Shown in pieces: positions 16,149 to 25,052 of a DNA stretch of 64,000 bases. Under the pieces are notes generated by a model. It searched no databases, was not told the origin of the DNA, and saw nothing but the letters and a program-made list of their open reading frames with translations. Positions within the stretch are counted from its first letter, which is position 1. The number at the start of each line of letters is the position of its first letter. The stretch lies in the NCBI GenBank assembly GCA_947475545.1, contig CANJLL010000002.1:208950-272949 (forward strand), in the 5' to 3' direction. Both the position numbers and the translations under genes were made by a program. This DNA comes from Chloroflexota bacterium (GTDB taxonomy: Bacteria > Chloroflexota > Limnocylindria > Limnocylindrales > CSP1-4).

Positions 16149-16925
16149 CGGGGCGACAGCTGCACCCAGGGCCCGGGCCCGTGCCCGGCGCGCGGCAAAG
16201 ACAGCCAGGGTCAGGATCGGCAGGAGCAGGACGAAGCCCAGCCGAACCGACCGGGCCCAGTCCGAGGCCATCCCGCCCGTGACACCCGTGGGCAGGATTC
16301 CATCTGCACCGCCGCGCGAGGCTTCAGGGGCCGTTGAGGCTCCCGCGCCGAGCGTCCCGGGACCAGACGGCACGAGGCCGCTGGAGGAAGCCGCGCTCGC
16401 ACCCACCGCACCCGCGCTCTCGGACGGACGGACGCTGCCAGGCGCGACGCTCGACCCAGCAGCGCCCGGGGCAGCCGTCGGGGCCGGGGTCGGCGTCCGG
16501 GCGGCCGTAGGTGCGGGCGTAGCCCGGCTGGGCGCCGGCGTGGGGGTGGGCGTGACCGCGGTGCCGGTGACCACCAGCGTGGTCTGGTGGTTCTGGCTCC
16601 TGAGATGGACCTTGCAGTAGAGAACGAAGGTCCCGGGCTGGGTGATCACGGGGCTCACGTACACGGAGCCCGGCGTCAGGCCACCGGAGTGGATGTTGAG
16701 TGCGTCGACGTCGGCCGTGTGCGGGCGACCGTCGGTGCCGGTGTCGACCGCGGTGAGGCGCAGCTGGTCTCCGACCTTGGCCGTCACCACGCCATCCCCG
16801 ACCGTGGCATCTTCGAAGTAGTGGTTCCCGACGCCGACGTTGACGGCGGCGGCCAGGACGATGCCCGCTGTGGCCCCGAGCGCAGCCGCCAGGATCGCGG
16901 CTCCGACGATGAGCCGGCGCCTCAT
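16113..16925 (-). CDS. Secreted, membrane-anchored cupredoxin-like protein
   Basis: A 270-residue protein: signal-like N-terminal helix (residues 5-25), a plastocyanin-type domain (about 30-120), a long Thr/Pro/Ala-rich linker, and a C-terminal membrane anchor (FVLLLPILTLAVFAA) with a basic tail. The cupredoxin end GTFVLYCKVHLRSQNHQ carries the Cys-x2-His pair, and GRPHTADVDALNIH offers the other His. The usual axial Met is not evident, so copper binding should be considered probable, not proven. Its ATG overlaps the upstream DUF2231 stop (ATGA), implying coupled synthesis of an extracytoplasmic electron-transfer pair. Confidence 0.8.
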   Translation of the reverse strand: MRRRLIVGAAILAAALGATAGIVLAAAVNVGVGNHYFEDATVGDGVVTAKVGDQLRLTAVDTGTDGRPHTADVDALNIHSGGLTPGSVYVSPVITQPGTFVLYCKVHLRSQNHQTTLVVTGTAVTPTPTPAPSRATPAPTAARTPTPAPTAAPGAAGSSVAPGSVRPSESAGAVGASAASSSGLVPSGPGTLGAGASTAPEASRGGADGILPTGVTGGMASDWARSVRLGFVLLLPILTLAVFAARRARARALGAAVAPSDPRAQARRRV

Positions 16926-17368
16926 CCGAACACCATCTCAGCGGCGATGAGACCGGTCACCATCAGGAGCCAGAAACCGGTCGCCGTCAGCCCCAGGTCG
17001 ACCCACACATGAGGCGTTCCCGTGCCCCGGCCCGCGGCCGCAGCTGCGCTGACGGACCGCCGCCAGAACGCGTGCGCAGCAAAGAGGATCGCGGTCGCCA
17101 CCGAGCACAGGAAGTGCCAGATCAGTGGCGCGGTCCAGTCGGGCTCCACGAGGAAGTCGAACCCACCGGCGTCGACGACGCCGGCGACCATCGTGAACGG
17201 GACGAAGGCGAGCGCGATCCATTCGAGCGTCGTCGCAAGGGAACCCCACCGCTCCGTGCCGGTTGCGTGCCACACGAGGCCGAACAGCCACGTCAGCGAG
17301 AGCAGGGCGACCGGGAAGTGGACGAGCGCCGGATGGAGGGGCAGGACGACAAGATGGCCGAATGCCAT
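16922..17368 (-). CDS. DUF2231 membrane protein
   Basis: A 148-residue protein with four predicted spans. The N-terminal signature LHPALVHFPVALL is typical of DUF2231, as is the later LIWHFLCSVATAIL with its conserved His. These His residues suggest heme or metal ligation, as proposed for this poorly characterised family. It ends in an ATGA overlap with the cupredoxin gene, so the two proteins likely work together at the membrane. The ATG at 17368 was chosen because the family begins close to the HPALVHFP motif. Confidence 0.8.
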   Translation of the reverse strand: MAFGHLVVLPLHPALVHFPVALLSLTWLFGLVWHATGTERWGSLATTLEWIALAFVPFTMVAGVVDAGGFDFLVEPDWTAPLIWHFLCSVATAILFAAHAFWRRSVSAAAAAGRGTGTPHVWVDLGLTATGFWLLMVTGLIAAEMVFG

Positions 17369-17651
17369 GAGGCTCCACAATGATCGACCGCAACGCTGGA
17401 CGGGGCGTGCGGTCGCATCGCCCGGAGCGCGCGGCCGGCCGCGTCGACGTCGGTGGACGCCGTGCACTCAGATCGGGTAACGAGAAGCCGGGCCGTGCGT
17501 TACGTGCCTGGCTGAAAGCAGCCTCGCCCGGATCGACCGTTACGGCCGGATGGACCCCCGTCGGCCGCGGAGAGCCGGCTGGATCCGGCAGCGGATGGCG
17601 CGGCCGACCTGAGTGCGGGAATCTGACCCGACAGCCCGAAGGCGGCCGGGG
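17369..17651. other. Intergenic region without recognisable gene
   Basis: 283 bases between the DUF2231 start and the pilin stop, both on the minus strand. It should hold the DUF2231-cupredoxin promoter and the end of the pilin transcript. I see one 7-bp hairpin (gaccgca/tgcggtc near 17385-17415). There is no convincing promoter, RNA gene or coding frame. Confidence 0.4.
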
Positions 17652-17849
17652 TCAGGGCCTGCCGTCGCGGATGGACGTCCAGTCGAAGGCGAGCGTGCCG
17701 TCGATGGCCGAGCCCAGGAACATCATGGCGGCGATCGCCACGACTGCGATCAGGCCCAGCATGAGCGCGTACTCGGCCAGACCCTGACCGTCCTGGCGAT
17801 CGCGTGCCGCGGCCAGTCGGGCCACCAGGCGTGCTGTGAAGTGGGGCAT
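17652..17849 (-). CDS. Flp/Fap-type pilin
   Basis: A 65-residue prepilin. After a basic leader comes the class III cleavage region [12 protein letters not shown], with Glu at +5 and Tyr at +6 as in Flp pilins, followed by the hydrophobic assembly helix ([14 protein letters not shown]). A prepilin peptidase (TadV/CpaA type) would cut after the Gly. No other tad/cpa gene lies nearby, so assembly genes must be elsewhere. Long leader region upstream (about 290 bases to leuS). Confidence 0.9.
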   Translation of the reverse strand: MPHFTARLVARLAAARDRQDGQGLAEYALMLGLIAVVAIAAMMFLGSAIDGTLAFDWTSIRDGRP

Positions 17850-18001
17850 GGTTGGGTACCTCGCTGCGAAGGCCGGATGATCGGGATGAATGTGCGGAGC
17901 GCCGGTCCATCGCTGCCGGCAACCCAGGTGAAGATGCAGGAATCCTGCGCTGGGTCCCTCGAATCCGATCTTATCCGTTGGTACTGGAACGCCACGAAGT
18001 G

Positions 18002-18030
18002 TTGACAGGACGCATCCCGGGAAGTACCGG
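18002..18030 (+). promoter_or_regulatory. Possible leuS promoter
   Basis: A perfect TTGACA (18002-18007) with a poor -10 candidate (TACCGG, 18025-18030) 17 bases on, about 115 bases before the leuS GTG. A CATACT at 18066 is another -10 candidate. No T-box antiterminator signature is visible in this leader. Confidence 0.3.
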
Positions 18031-18145
18031 TGTACGCGCCGGGGGACCCCGCCCACGCCGTGCGTCATACTTCGCAGACCATCGCGCCCCTCGCCCGGCG
18101 GCCCTGACCCGGCGAGCCCGCGCCACAGCCACGACGAGACGCCAC

Positions 18146-20710
18146 GTGACCCAGACCAGCGAGAGCCAGCCGAGCGGCCGGTCCCGGATCGAGCGCTACG
18201 AGCCCACCGCCATCGAGCCGCGCTGGCAGGCGCGCTGGGCAGAGCTTGGCCTGTACAAGACAGATCTCAACGACACGTCGCGGCGGCGCTACTACCTGCT
18301 GACCATGTACCCGTACCCGTCGGGCGACCTGCACATCGGGCACTGGTACGTCAACACGCCAACCGACGCGCTGGCCCGCTTCCGGCGGATGCACGGCGAC
18401 AACGTCTTCTTCCCCATCGGCTTCGACGCCTTCGGCCTGCCCGCCGAGAACGCTGCCATCAAGCGCAACGTCCACCCGTTCGCGTGGACGATGTCGAACA
18501 TCGAGAACATGCGCCGCCAGCTGCGGAGCATGGGCGCCACGTTCGACTGGGACGCCGAGGTGGTCACCGCCCACCCCGATTACTACCGCTGGAACCAGTG
18601 GATCTTCCTGCGCTTCCTGGAGGCAGGCCTGGCGTACCGCGCCATGTCGCCCGTGGACTGGTGCCCCAACGACGGGACGCTGGCGCGCGAGCAGGTGGAG
18701 GGCGTGGAGCGCCGCTGCTGGCGGTGCGGCGAGCGCGTCGAGAAGCGCGACCTGGAGCAGTGGTTCCTGCGGATCACCAAGTACGCCGACGAGCTGCTGG
18801 ACTTCACCGGGCTGGACTGGCCGGAGCCGGTCCGCATCATGCAGACCAACTGGATCGGCCGGTCCGAGGGCGCCGAGGTGGTCTTCCAGGCGGCACCGGA
18901 TGCGCACCAGCCGGGCGGCGCGGAGCTGAGGGTCTTCACCACGCGGCCCGACACGCTGCATGGCGCCACCTTCATGGTCCTCGCGCCCGAGCACCCCATG
19001 GTGGGCTCGCTCACGCACCCGGGCCAGGCGGCCGAGGTGGAGGCCTACATCGAGCAGGCCCGCCGTCGGACGGAGATCGACCGACTCTCCACGGACCGGC
19101 CCAAGACGGGCGTGGCGCTGGGCGCGGAGGCCATCAACCCCGTCAGCGGCGCCCGGATCCCCATCTTCATCGCCGACTACGTGCTGGGCGGCTACGGGAC
19201 CGGGGCCATCATGGCCGTGCCCGGCCATGACGAGCGCGACTTCCAATTCGCGACCGCCTTCGGGCTGCCCATCGTCCGCGTGGTGGCCGCGCCGGGCGAC
19301 GAGGACGCGCCGCTGGCGGCCGCCTACGTGTCACACGCCATGGACGAGATCCTGGTGAACTCCGGCGAGCACTCGGGCCTGGCGGCTGACGAGGGTGGGC
19401 GCCGGATCGTGGCGACGCTGGCCGAGACCGGCCGCGCGAAGGCCAAGGTGACCTACCGGATCCGCGACTGGCTGATCAGCCGCCAGCGCTACTGGGGCAC
19501 GCCCATCCCGATTGTCTACTGCGACGCATGCGGGGCCGTCCCGGTCCGCGACGACCAGCTGCCGGTCCGCCTCCCCGAGACGGTTGACTACCAGGGCCGT
19601 GGCGACAACCCGCTGGTCAAGGACGAGGCATTCCTGCGGACCACCTGCCCCTCGTGCGGCGGGCCGGCTCGGCGCGAGACGGACACGATGGACACCTTCA
19701 TCGACTCGTCCTGGTACTGGTTCCGCTACCTGTCGCCAAAGAAGGCGGACGGGCCGGTGGACCGGCCGATGGTCGACACCTGGACCCCGGTGGACCAGTA
19801 CACGGGCGGCGCCGAGCACGCCGTCATGCACCTGCTCTACTCGCGCTTCTTCACCAAGGCGATGCGCGACTGCGGCCTGATCTCCGAGAGCGAGCCGTTC
19901 AAGCGGCTGTTCAACCAGGGCCAGATCCTGGGCGCCGACGGCGAACGGATGAGCAAGTCGCGCGGCAACGTCCAGGACCCCGACGAGCTGGTCAACCGCC
20001 ACGGCGCCGACGCAGTCCGCCTCTTCCTGATGTTCATGGGCCCGTGGGACCAGGGCGGTCTGTGGAGCCCCACCGGGATCGGCGGGATCAACCGTTTCCT
20101 GGGCCGGGTCTGGACCATCACGCTGGACGCCAACGGCCTGGAAGGCGGCGATCCCGACGCCGGGAAGCTGCCGGCCGGCGAGGACGAGGCGGCGGCCAAG
20201 TCGGCGATCCGGGCGGCGGCCCACCGGACCCTGGCGGCGGTCTCCGAGGACTACGAGGCGTTCCGCTTCAACACCATGGTCGCCAAGCTGATGGAGCTGG
20301 CCAACCTGCTCATGCGCTACCGCGGCAGCGTGGTGGCCAGCTCGGCGGAATGGGAGGAGGCCGTCAGCATGTTGCTGCTGATGCTGGCGCCCGCCGCCCC
20401 GCACATCACCGAGGAGCTCTGGTCGCGCCGCCTGGCGGCCGCTGGAGCCGAATGGGCCTCGATCCACTCGCAGGCCTGGCCGACGGTGGATGTGGGCGCG
20501 GCAACGGCGGCCACGCGCGAGGTGCCCGTCCAGGTCAACGGCAAGCTGCGCGACAAGGTGGAGGTCCCGGTGGACATCGACCAGGCCGGACTGGAGACGC
20601 TGGTCCTGGCGCGGCCCAAGGTGATCGCGGCGCTGGAGGGTCGAACCCCAGACCGGGTGATCCATGCCGGCGGCGGGCGCCTGGTCAACATCGTCGTCAA
20701 GGGCGGCTAG
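18146..20710 (+). CDS. leuS: Leucyl-tRNA synthetase
   Basis: An 854-residue class I synthetase that charges tRNA-Leu. HIGH motif: [19 protein letters not shown] motif: [10 protein letters not shown]. Zinc-type Cys pairs occur in DWCPNDGTL...CWRCGE and CDACG. The CP1 editing domain ([34 protein letters not shown]) removes mischarged amino acids. I selected the GTG at 18146 (VTQTSESQ) because the conserved region begins about 20 residues later and the upstream frame is unlike protein. Essential housekeeping gene, apparently monocistronic. Confidence 0.97.
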   Translation: MTQTSESQPSGRSRIERYEPTAIEPRWQARWAELGLYKTDLNDTSRRRYYLLTMYPYPSGDLHIGHWYVNTPTDALARFRRMHGDNVFFPIGFDAFGLPAENAAIKRNVHPFAWTMSNIENMRRQLRSMGATFDWDAEVVTAHPDYYRWNQWIFLRFLEAGLAYRAMSPVDWCPNDGTLAREQVEGVERRCWRCGERVEKRDLEQWFLRITKYADELLDFTGLDWPEPVRIMQTNWIGRSEGAEVVFQAAPDAHQPGGAELRVFTTRPDTLHGATFMVLAPEHPMVGSLTHPGQAAEVEAYIEQARRRTEIDRLSTDRPKTGVALGAEAINPVSGARIPIFIADYVLGGYGTGAIMAVPGHDERDFQFATAFGLPIVRVVAAPGDEDAPLAAAYVSHAMDEILVNSGEHSGLAADEGGRRIVATLAETGRAKAKVTYRIRDWLISRQRYWGTPIPIVYCDACGAVPVRDDQLPVRLPETVDYQGRGDNPLVKDEAFLRTTCPSCGGPARRETDTMDTFIDSSWYWFRYLSPKKADGPVDRPMVDTWTPVDQYTGGAEHAVMHLLYSRFFTKAMRDCGLISESEPFKRLFNQGQILGADGERMSKSRGNVQDPDELVNRHGADAVRLFLMFMGPWDQGGLWSPTGIGGINRFLGRVWTITLDANGLEGGDPDAGKLPAGEDEAAAKSAIRAAAHRTLAAVSEDYEAFRFNTMVAKLMELANLLMRYRGSVVASSAEWEEAVSMLLLMLAPAAPHITEELWSRRLAAAGAEWASIHSQAWPTVDVGAATAATREVPVQVNGKLRDKVEVPVDIDQAGLETLVLARPKVIAALEGRTPDRVIHAGGGRLVNIVVKGG

Positions 20711-20841
20711 GCCGGCCGCCCAGATGGCCATGCGCCGATGACCGGGTCGTCCCGGCAAATCCTGAACAGCGCCGCGGTGTGCGGCGGCGCCTGGTGCTGG
20801 GAGCAGGCCCGCCTTGTCGTGGCAGGCGGAGCTTCGGCCGC

Positions 20842-21543
20842 ATGAGGCCCCAGGGCGCCACCTTCGACCCCGCGGACGCCTGGTTCGTCATCCCGGCCTA
20901 CAACGAGGGTCCGATGATCGCCCAGGTGGCCGGCGAGGTGCTCGCATCCGGGTCGCGGGTCGTCGTGGTGGACGATCACTCCACCGACGACACCGGCGAC
21001 CGTGCGCTCGCCGCGGGCGCGATCGTGGTGCGCCATCCCGTCAACCTGGGCCAGGGTGCGGCGCTCCAGACCGGGATCGATCTGGCCCTGCGCCGGGGCG
21101 CCACGCTGATCGTCACGTTCGACGCCGACGGCCAGCACCGCCTGGCGGACGCCGTCCGCCTGGCCCAGGCGGTCCACGAGGACCGCGCGGACATCGCCTG
21201 CGGCAGCCGCTTCCTGGGGGTGGAGGCGCGCGACATCCCGGCCTCGCGCAGGCTGGCGCTTCGGGCGGCCGCCATCTTCACCCGGCTCACCACCGGCGTG
21301 CCGGTCACCGACGCCCACAACGGCCTCCGAGCGATGAACCGCCATGCGGCCATGACGATCCGGCTGACCCACAACCGGATGGCCCACGCGTCGGAGCTGG
21401 TGGGCCAGATTCGCGAGCGGAAGCTGCGCTCCCTGGAGCTGCCGGTGGAGATCCTCTACACGGAATACTCCCTCCGGAAGGGCCAGCGCATCTCCAACAG
21501 CCTCAACATCCTCGCCGACCTGTTCATGGGGTGGCTGCGGTGA
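20842..21543 (+). CDS. Family 2 glycosyltransferase (dolichol/polyprenyl-phosphate hexosyltransferase-like)
   Basis: A 233-residue GT-A domain without membrane spans. The nucleotide-sugar region is WFVIPAYNEGP plus VVVDDHSTDDT, and the metal-binding DxD is TFDADGQH. RKGQRISNSLNILAD near the C-terminus is typical of polyprenyl-phosphate mannose/glucose synthases. It probably loads a sugar onto a lipid carrier for later transfer outside the membrane. Its TGA overlaps the next GTG (GTGA), and DUF2304 proteins are usual partners of this GT2 branch. Confidence 0.88.
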   Translation: MRPQGATFDPADAWFVIPAYNEGPMIAQVAGEVLASGSRVVVVDDHSTDDTGDRALAAGAIVVRHPVNLGQGAALQTGIDLALRRGATLIVTFDADGQHRLADAVRLAQAVHEDRADIACGSRFLGVEARDIPASRRLALRAAAIFTRLTTGVPVTDAHNGLRAMNRHAAMTIRLTHNRMAHASELVGQIRERKLRSLELPVEILYTEYSLRKGQRISNSLNILADLFMGWLR

Positions 21544-21872
21544 TCATCGTCCTGATCCTCACGGGGACGCTCTCGCTGGTAGTCCTGTACGGGGTCCGCC
21601 TCCTGTTCACGGCGCGGCCACTGGTGGGTGGGGCGGTCATGGCCGTGGCGGGTGCGGGGATCCTGCTGGTCTGGGATCCGGATCTCTCCACGCGGATCGC
21701 CAACACGGTCGGCGTGGGTCGCGGGACGGACCTCCTCGTGTACCTGCTGTTCATCCTCATCGCGATGCTGGTCCTCCTGGTCCACGCCCGCTTCCGGACC
21801 TACGACCGGATGATCACGGAGCTGGCTCGCTCGGTCGCCATCACCCACGCCCGCGAGCCGGGGGAGCGCTGA
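21540..21872 (+). CDS. DUF2304 family membrane protein
   Basis: A 110-residue protein with three membrane spans (about 1-20, 28-44, 62-82) and a soluble basic tail (HARFRTYDRMITELAR). This matches DUF2304, a small family habitually next to polyprenyl-phosphate glycosyltransferases and possibly an anchor or flippase-like partner. It starts with GTG overlapping the glycosyltransferase stop and ends in a TGATG overlap with the lectin-like gene, so all three are translated as a unit. Confidence 0.82.
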   Translation: MIIVLILTGTLSLVVLYGVRLLFTARPLVGGAVMAVAGAGILLVWDPDLSTRIANTVGVGRGTDLLVYLLFILIAMLVLLVHARFRTYDRMITELARSVAITHAREPGER

Positions 21873-22294
21873 TGGCCGGGTCGTTCGACGGCCTGGTGGC
21901 CGTCTCCTGGGGTCCGAGTCGAATCGACCTCTTCTGGGTGGATGGCGCGCAGGCGCTCTGGCACCGCTGGTTCGACGGCGAGGCCTGGTCGGCCGACGAA
22001 TCCCTGGGCGGCCGGCTGACGTCGCCGCCGGCCGTGACGGCCTGGGCCGAGGGGCAGCTGGAGGTGTTCGCGGTCTTCGCGGACGGCCAACTCTGGGACC
22101 GCTACTGGGACGGCGCCGCGTGGCACGAGTGGGAGACGCTGGGCGGCGAGCTGGACCCGGCAGGCCCGCCGGCGACGTCATCCTGGGGCGCGGACCGTCT
22201 CGACGTCTTCGCCCCGGGCCGGAATGGCCGGCTCTGGCACCGCTGGTGGGACGGTTCGCGCTGGGTGGACTGGGAGCAGCTCCCGGGCGCGTGA
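21872..22294 (+). CDS. PLL-like beta-propeller lectin repeat protein
   Basis: A 140-residue protein made of about three repeats of the pattern W-x-x-x-R-I-D-L/V-F-x-x-G-x-x-x-L-W-H-R-W-x-D-G-x-x-W (for example RLDVFAPGRNGRLWHRWWDG). This is the repeat of fucose-binding PLL/tachylectin-like propellers. Three repeats are too few for a closed seven-blade propeller, so it would need to oligomerise or act as a partial sheet. No signal peptide is visible. Overlap with the DUF2304 stop (TGATG) ties it to the glycosyltransferase operon, suggesting it senses or binds the glycan made there. Confidence 0.78.
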   Translation: MAGSFDGLVAVSWGPSRIDLFWVDGAQALWHRWFDGEAWSADESLGGRLTSPPAVTAWAEGQLEVFAVFADGQLWDRYWDGAAWHEWETLGGELDPAGPPATSSWGADRLDVFAPGRNGRLWHRWWDGSRWVDWEQLPGA

Positions 22295-22429
22295 GGCTCC
22301 TCTGGGCTCGCGCTCGCGCAGGCGCCCGGGCTCGACGCGCTTCGACGCGGGCGGCTTCGTGTCCGCGCACGCGTTCCAGTTCGTCGCCGTTCCCGTGTTC
22401 GCCGCGGTTCCCGTGGGGCGGGCGAGAAC

Positions 22430-22525
22430 GACGAGGTTCGGCCTGCCACCGGGCTTCTGGGGCCGGAACTCGTCGCCTCCTCCCGCCGCACGGCCCAGAA
22501 CAACCGGCTTCGGCTGTCAGCCGGT
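22430..22525. terminator. Hairpins between convergent lectin and alaX genes
   Basis: An imperfect stem pairs gacgaggttcggcc (22430-22443) with ggccggaactcgtc (22461-22474). A second, perfect 7-bp stem pairs accggct (22503-22509) with agccggt (22519-22525). No T-tracts. The rest of the 290-base gap (22295-22584) holds nothing else I can support. Confidence 0.4.
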
Positions 22526-22584
22526 CCCCAGCACCAGAAACACGTCGCTCTCGCCCGTGGGGCGGGACGCGCTGCGGCGGCCTC

Positions 22585-23322
22585 CTATTCCGGCTCGACC
22601 AGGACCAGGCGGATCCGCTTGTTGATGCGGCCCTTCGATTCGTAGCCCGTGACGCGGATCTGGCCCACCTCGCGCGTGTTGTTGACGTGCGTGCCGCCGT
22701 CCGCCTGGAGGTCCAGGCCCACGATCTCGATCGTCCGGATCTCCTCGATCCCGTCCGGCAGCAGGTTGACCTTGGTCCGGATCAGGTCCGGGATGGCGAA
22801 GGCCTCGTCGCGCGGCAGGACGTTGACCCGGACATCGCGCGAGCGGGCCAGCTCCTCGTTGACCGAAGCCTCGATCGCGTCCACCAGGTCGCCCGACATC
22901 CGCTCGAACTCGAAGTCCATCCGTCCCGCGCCCGGCTCCATGTTCCCGCCGGTCACCAGCGCGCCATAGTCGCGCCAGACCACGCCGCACAGCGCGTGGA
23001 GCGCGGTGTGGGTTCGCATCAGCGCGTACCGGCGGGCCCAGTCCAGGTCCACGGTCAGGCGGTCCCCCACCCGCGGCGGTTCGATGCCCGACTCCAGCTC
23101 GTGGAGGATCTCGCCGGCCGACTTGCGCGCCGCCTGGACGGTCCAGGTTCGGCCGTCCACGGCCCGCAGGAGCAGGCCCCGATCGGACGGCTGGCCGCCC
23201 CCGCCGGGATAGAAGACGGTGGTGTCGAGCGCGACCAGCGGGCGTTCGGCCGAATCAACGCTGACCACCCGTGCCTGGACCCGGCGGGCGTAGGCGTCGG
23301 CGTAGCAGACCTGCAGGTTCAT
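22585..23322 (-). CDS. alaX: Alanyl-tRNA editing protein AlaX
   Basis: A 245-residue free-standing editing domain that hydrolyses Ser- or Gly-mischarged tRNA-Ala. Family landmarks: FYPGGGGQPSDRG near residue 37, the zinc motif HxxxH in RTHTALHALC, and GLDLQADGGTHVNNT with the second zinc site. In many AlaX/AlaRS proteins the residue before GGTH is Cys; here it is Asp. Length and N-terminal beta domain fit the AlaX-M class. Two tRNA-Ala genes lie in the same window. Monocistronic, minus strand. Confidence 0.92.
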   Translation of the reverse strand: MNLQVCYADAYARRVQARVVSVDSAERPLVALDTTVFYPGGGGQPSDRGLLLRAVDGRTWTVQAARKSAGEILHELESGIEPPRVGDRLTVDLDWARRYALMRTHTALHALCGVVWRDYGALVTGGNMEPGAGRMDFEFERMSGDLVDAIEASVNEELARSRDVRVNVLPRDEAFAIPDLIRTKVNLLPDGIEEIRTIEIVGLDLQADGGTHVNNTREVGQIRVTGYESKGRINKRIRLVLVEPE

Positions 23323-23445
23323 CGAGGCGCAGGATACGCCGCCGCGGCCACGCGTCCGGGGGAATCGGCTCGTCGCGGCGAAGGCGAGGTGGCAGACTGC
23401 GTGCGGTGCGCCGGGGGTGGGCGCAGCCGCTGCAGGAGGTGGTCC

Positions 23446-24072
23446 ATGGGTCCGCAGGTGATGGCCGGGCTGACGCTGATGGCCGGGGCGATCGCGATCG
23501 GCATGCTGGGCGGTGCGGCGCGCGGCGGCCCGGTGATCAATCAGCGGCCCGTGGGCCGCGCGATGGCGATCATCCTGATGGCCTTCTGCGCCGGGGTCTC
23601 GGTGATGACGGTCGTGGTCGCCCTCATCGCGATGACCGACGGTCCGCGGACGCCGTCCACGGATGCGGCATGGGTCCCTGGGCTGCTAGCGGGCGCCGGG
23701 GCCGTGCTGGGGCTGGTCATCGCCCGCCGGGCCGGGGAGGCGGCCGAACCCGGCGTGGCTTCGATCGCGTTGAGCTTCGAGCTGGGCCTCGCCATGCTGG
23801 GCATCGTCCTGACAGTGGTTCGACTCACGATGGCCGGACGCGGTCACGCTGCACCGCCCGACGTGCCGTACGTCGGGATCGGCCTCCTGACCGCGGCGAT
23901 GGTGCTCGCCATGGGCGTGACGGGCGCGAGCGCCCTCGGACGGCTGGCGGACGCAGCAGACGCAACCGCGGCGATGGCCGTCTACCGCGGGCAGATCATC
24001 CGGGCTGCGATGCTGGAAGGCGTCGCGGTCATGGGTGTCGTGGCGGCGATCCTCATCCTCTTCCTCGCCTGA
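23446..24072 (+). CDS. Six-span membrane protein resembling three fused ATP-synthase c-subunit hairpins
   Basis: A 208-residue protein with six hydrophobic helices in three pairs. Helices 1, 3 and 5 are small-residue-rich (LLAGAGAVLGLVIARR), as in c-subunit helix 1. Helices 4 and 6 carry a mid-membrane Glu (ALSFELGLAMLGIVLTV; AMLEGVAVMGVVAAILI), as in c-subunit helix 2; helix 2 lacks it (MAFCAGVSVMTVVVALI). GGAGGTGG (23435-23442) is a strong Shine-Dalgarno. No other ATP-synthase gene is nearby. It may be a proteolipid of a rotary ATPase or a paralogue with a new role; I am unsure. Confidence 0.6.
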   Translation: MGPQVMAGLTLMAGAIAIGMLGGAARGGPVINQRPVGRAMAIILMAFCAGVSVMTVVVALIAMTDGPRTPSTDAAWVPGLLAGAGAVLGLVIARRAGEAAEPGVASIALSFELGLAMLGIVLTVVRLTMAGRGHAAPPDVPYVGIGLLTAAMVLAMGVTGASALGRLADAADATAAMAVYRGQIIRAAMLEGVAVMGVVAAILILFLA

Positions 24073-24092
24073 CACCCAGCCAGGAGACCCGC

Positions 24093-24818
24093 ATGTACGG
24101 CCATCGCGCCCGGATCGGGTACTGCTCGCCGCCCTTCGTGACCGAGGTCTTCGCCTACGAGTTCTACAAGATGGTGCCGGACGGCGTGACCCTGCTCATC
24201 ACCACCCTGGAGGTAGGCAACGAGTACACGGGTCAGGCGTTCAGCGGCAGCCAGGAGCGGTCGCTGGCGGCGGCGCGGGCGATGGCCGAGGCCGGCGCCG
24301 ACGTCGTGATCCTGGGCGGCAACCCGGTCAACCAGTCGCTGGGAATGGACAATCTGCCGCGAATCTGCGCTGAGCTGTCCGCCGAGATCGGGACGCCGGT
24401 GATCGCCTCGGCGCTGGCACAGCGGGACGCGCTCACGGCCCTCGGCGCGCGGAGGGTGGCGACGGTCCACATGGCCGGCCCGGACCACGACGAGCGGGCG
24501 AACCGGCAGATGCGGGCGCTGGGGTTCGAATCGGTGGGCGCGCTCTCCCCGGAGGCCCACGGGCTGCTGGCCTACGGTCGAATCTCCGAAGACGAGGCAC
24601 TGACGCTGGCCAGGGAGGCCAAGGCGCGCTGGCCCGAGGCCGACTGCATCCACTTCGCCAACGGGCACTGGCCGACGGCGTTCGCGATCGAGCCGGTCGA
24701 ACGGGAGCTTGGGGTCACGGTCATGGCGTCGGCGCAGGCGGTGATCTGGCAGGCGCTCCGCGTGGCCGGGGTCACGGAGCCCATCGAGGGCTTTGGGCGG
24801 CTGCTCCGGGAACACTGA
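24093..24818 (+). CDS. Asp/Glu racemase-fold protein (maleate isomerase-like) lacking catalytic cysteines
   Basis: A 241-residue protein of the Asp/Glu/hydantoin racemase superfamily, closest in layout to maleate isomerase/arylmalonate decarboxylase (RIGYCSPPFVTEVFAYEFYK; LVT-type strand VTLLITTLE). Members use a Cys after the first Rossmann half (GCTS) and another in the second (SCTN). Here the matching segments are LGGNPVNQS and HFANGHWPT, with no Cys in place; the nearest is in ADCIHFANG. It may therefore be a non-racemase enzyme or binder. GGAG lies about 10 bases upstream of the ATG. It is 20 bases after the six-span protein, likely one transcript. Confidence 0.72.
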   Translation: MYGHRARIGYCSPPFVTEVFAYEFYKMVPDGVTLLITTLEVGNEYTGQAFSGSQERSLAAARAMAEAGADVVILGGNPVNQSLGMDNLPRICAELSAEIGTPVIASALAQRDALTALGARRVATVHMAGPDHDERANRQMRALGFESVGALSPEAHGLLAYGRISEDEALTLAREAKARWPEADCIHFANGHWPTAFAIEPVERELGVTVMASAQAVIWQALRVAGVTEPIEGFGRLLREH

Positions 24819-24944
24819 GGGCGGGAGCGCGCCATGTCGCAGGCCGTGCCCTGAGCGGCGTGTCTCCGGCCTTGTCCAAGGGGAGTTCCATCCGCCGGGC
24901 CGAATAAGCGGGAGATAAGCGTCGGACGGTAGCGTTCCACTCGA

Positions 24945-24982
24945 CGTCCCGCTCGTCGGAAGTGCCCCCAACGAGCGGGACG
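24945..24982. terminator. 12-bp hairpin before comEA
   Basis: cgtcccgctcgt (24945-24956) pairs exactly with acgagcgggacg (24971-24982) across a 14-base loop. No T-tract. It probably ends the racemase-like transcript, or acts in the comEA leader. Nothing else is visible in 24819-25052. Confidence 0.5.
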
Positions 24983-25052
24983 CCTTCATGCCCCCGCCGG
25001 TCACCGCTCGCCCACTGCGCTATCGCGCCGTCCGGGTGAGCCCGGAGGTCGC

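Noticed and set aside
17850..18145. Possible T-box leader before leuS
   Set aside because: The conserved T-box sequence (GGTGG-ACCGCG type) is absent; only a loosely similar GTACCGGTG is seen.
19331..20758. 475-codon open frame antisense to leuS
   Set aside because: No conserved motif; composition is that of a complement frame of a strongly GC3-biased gene.
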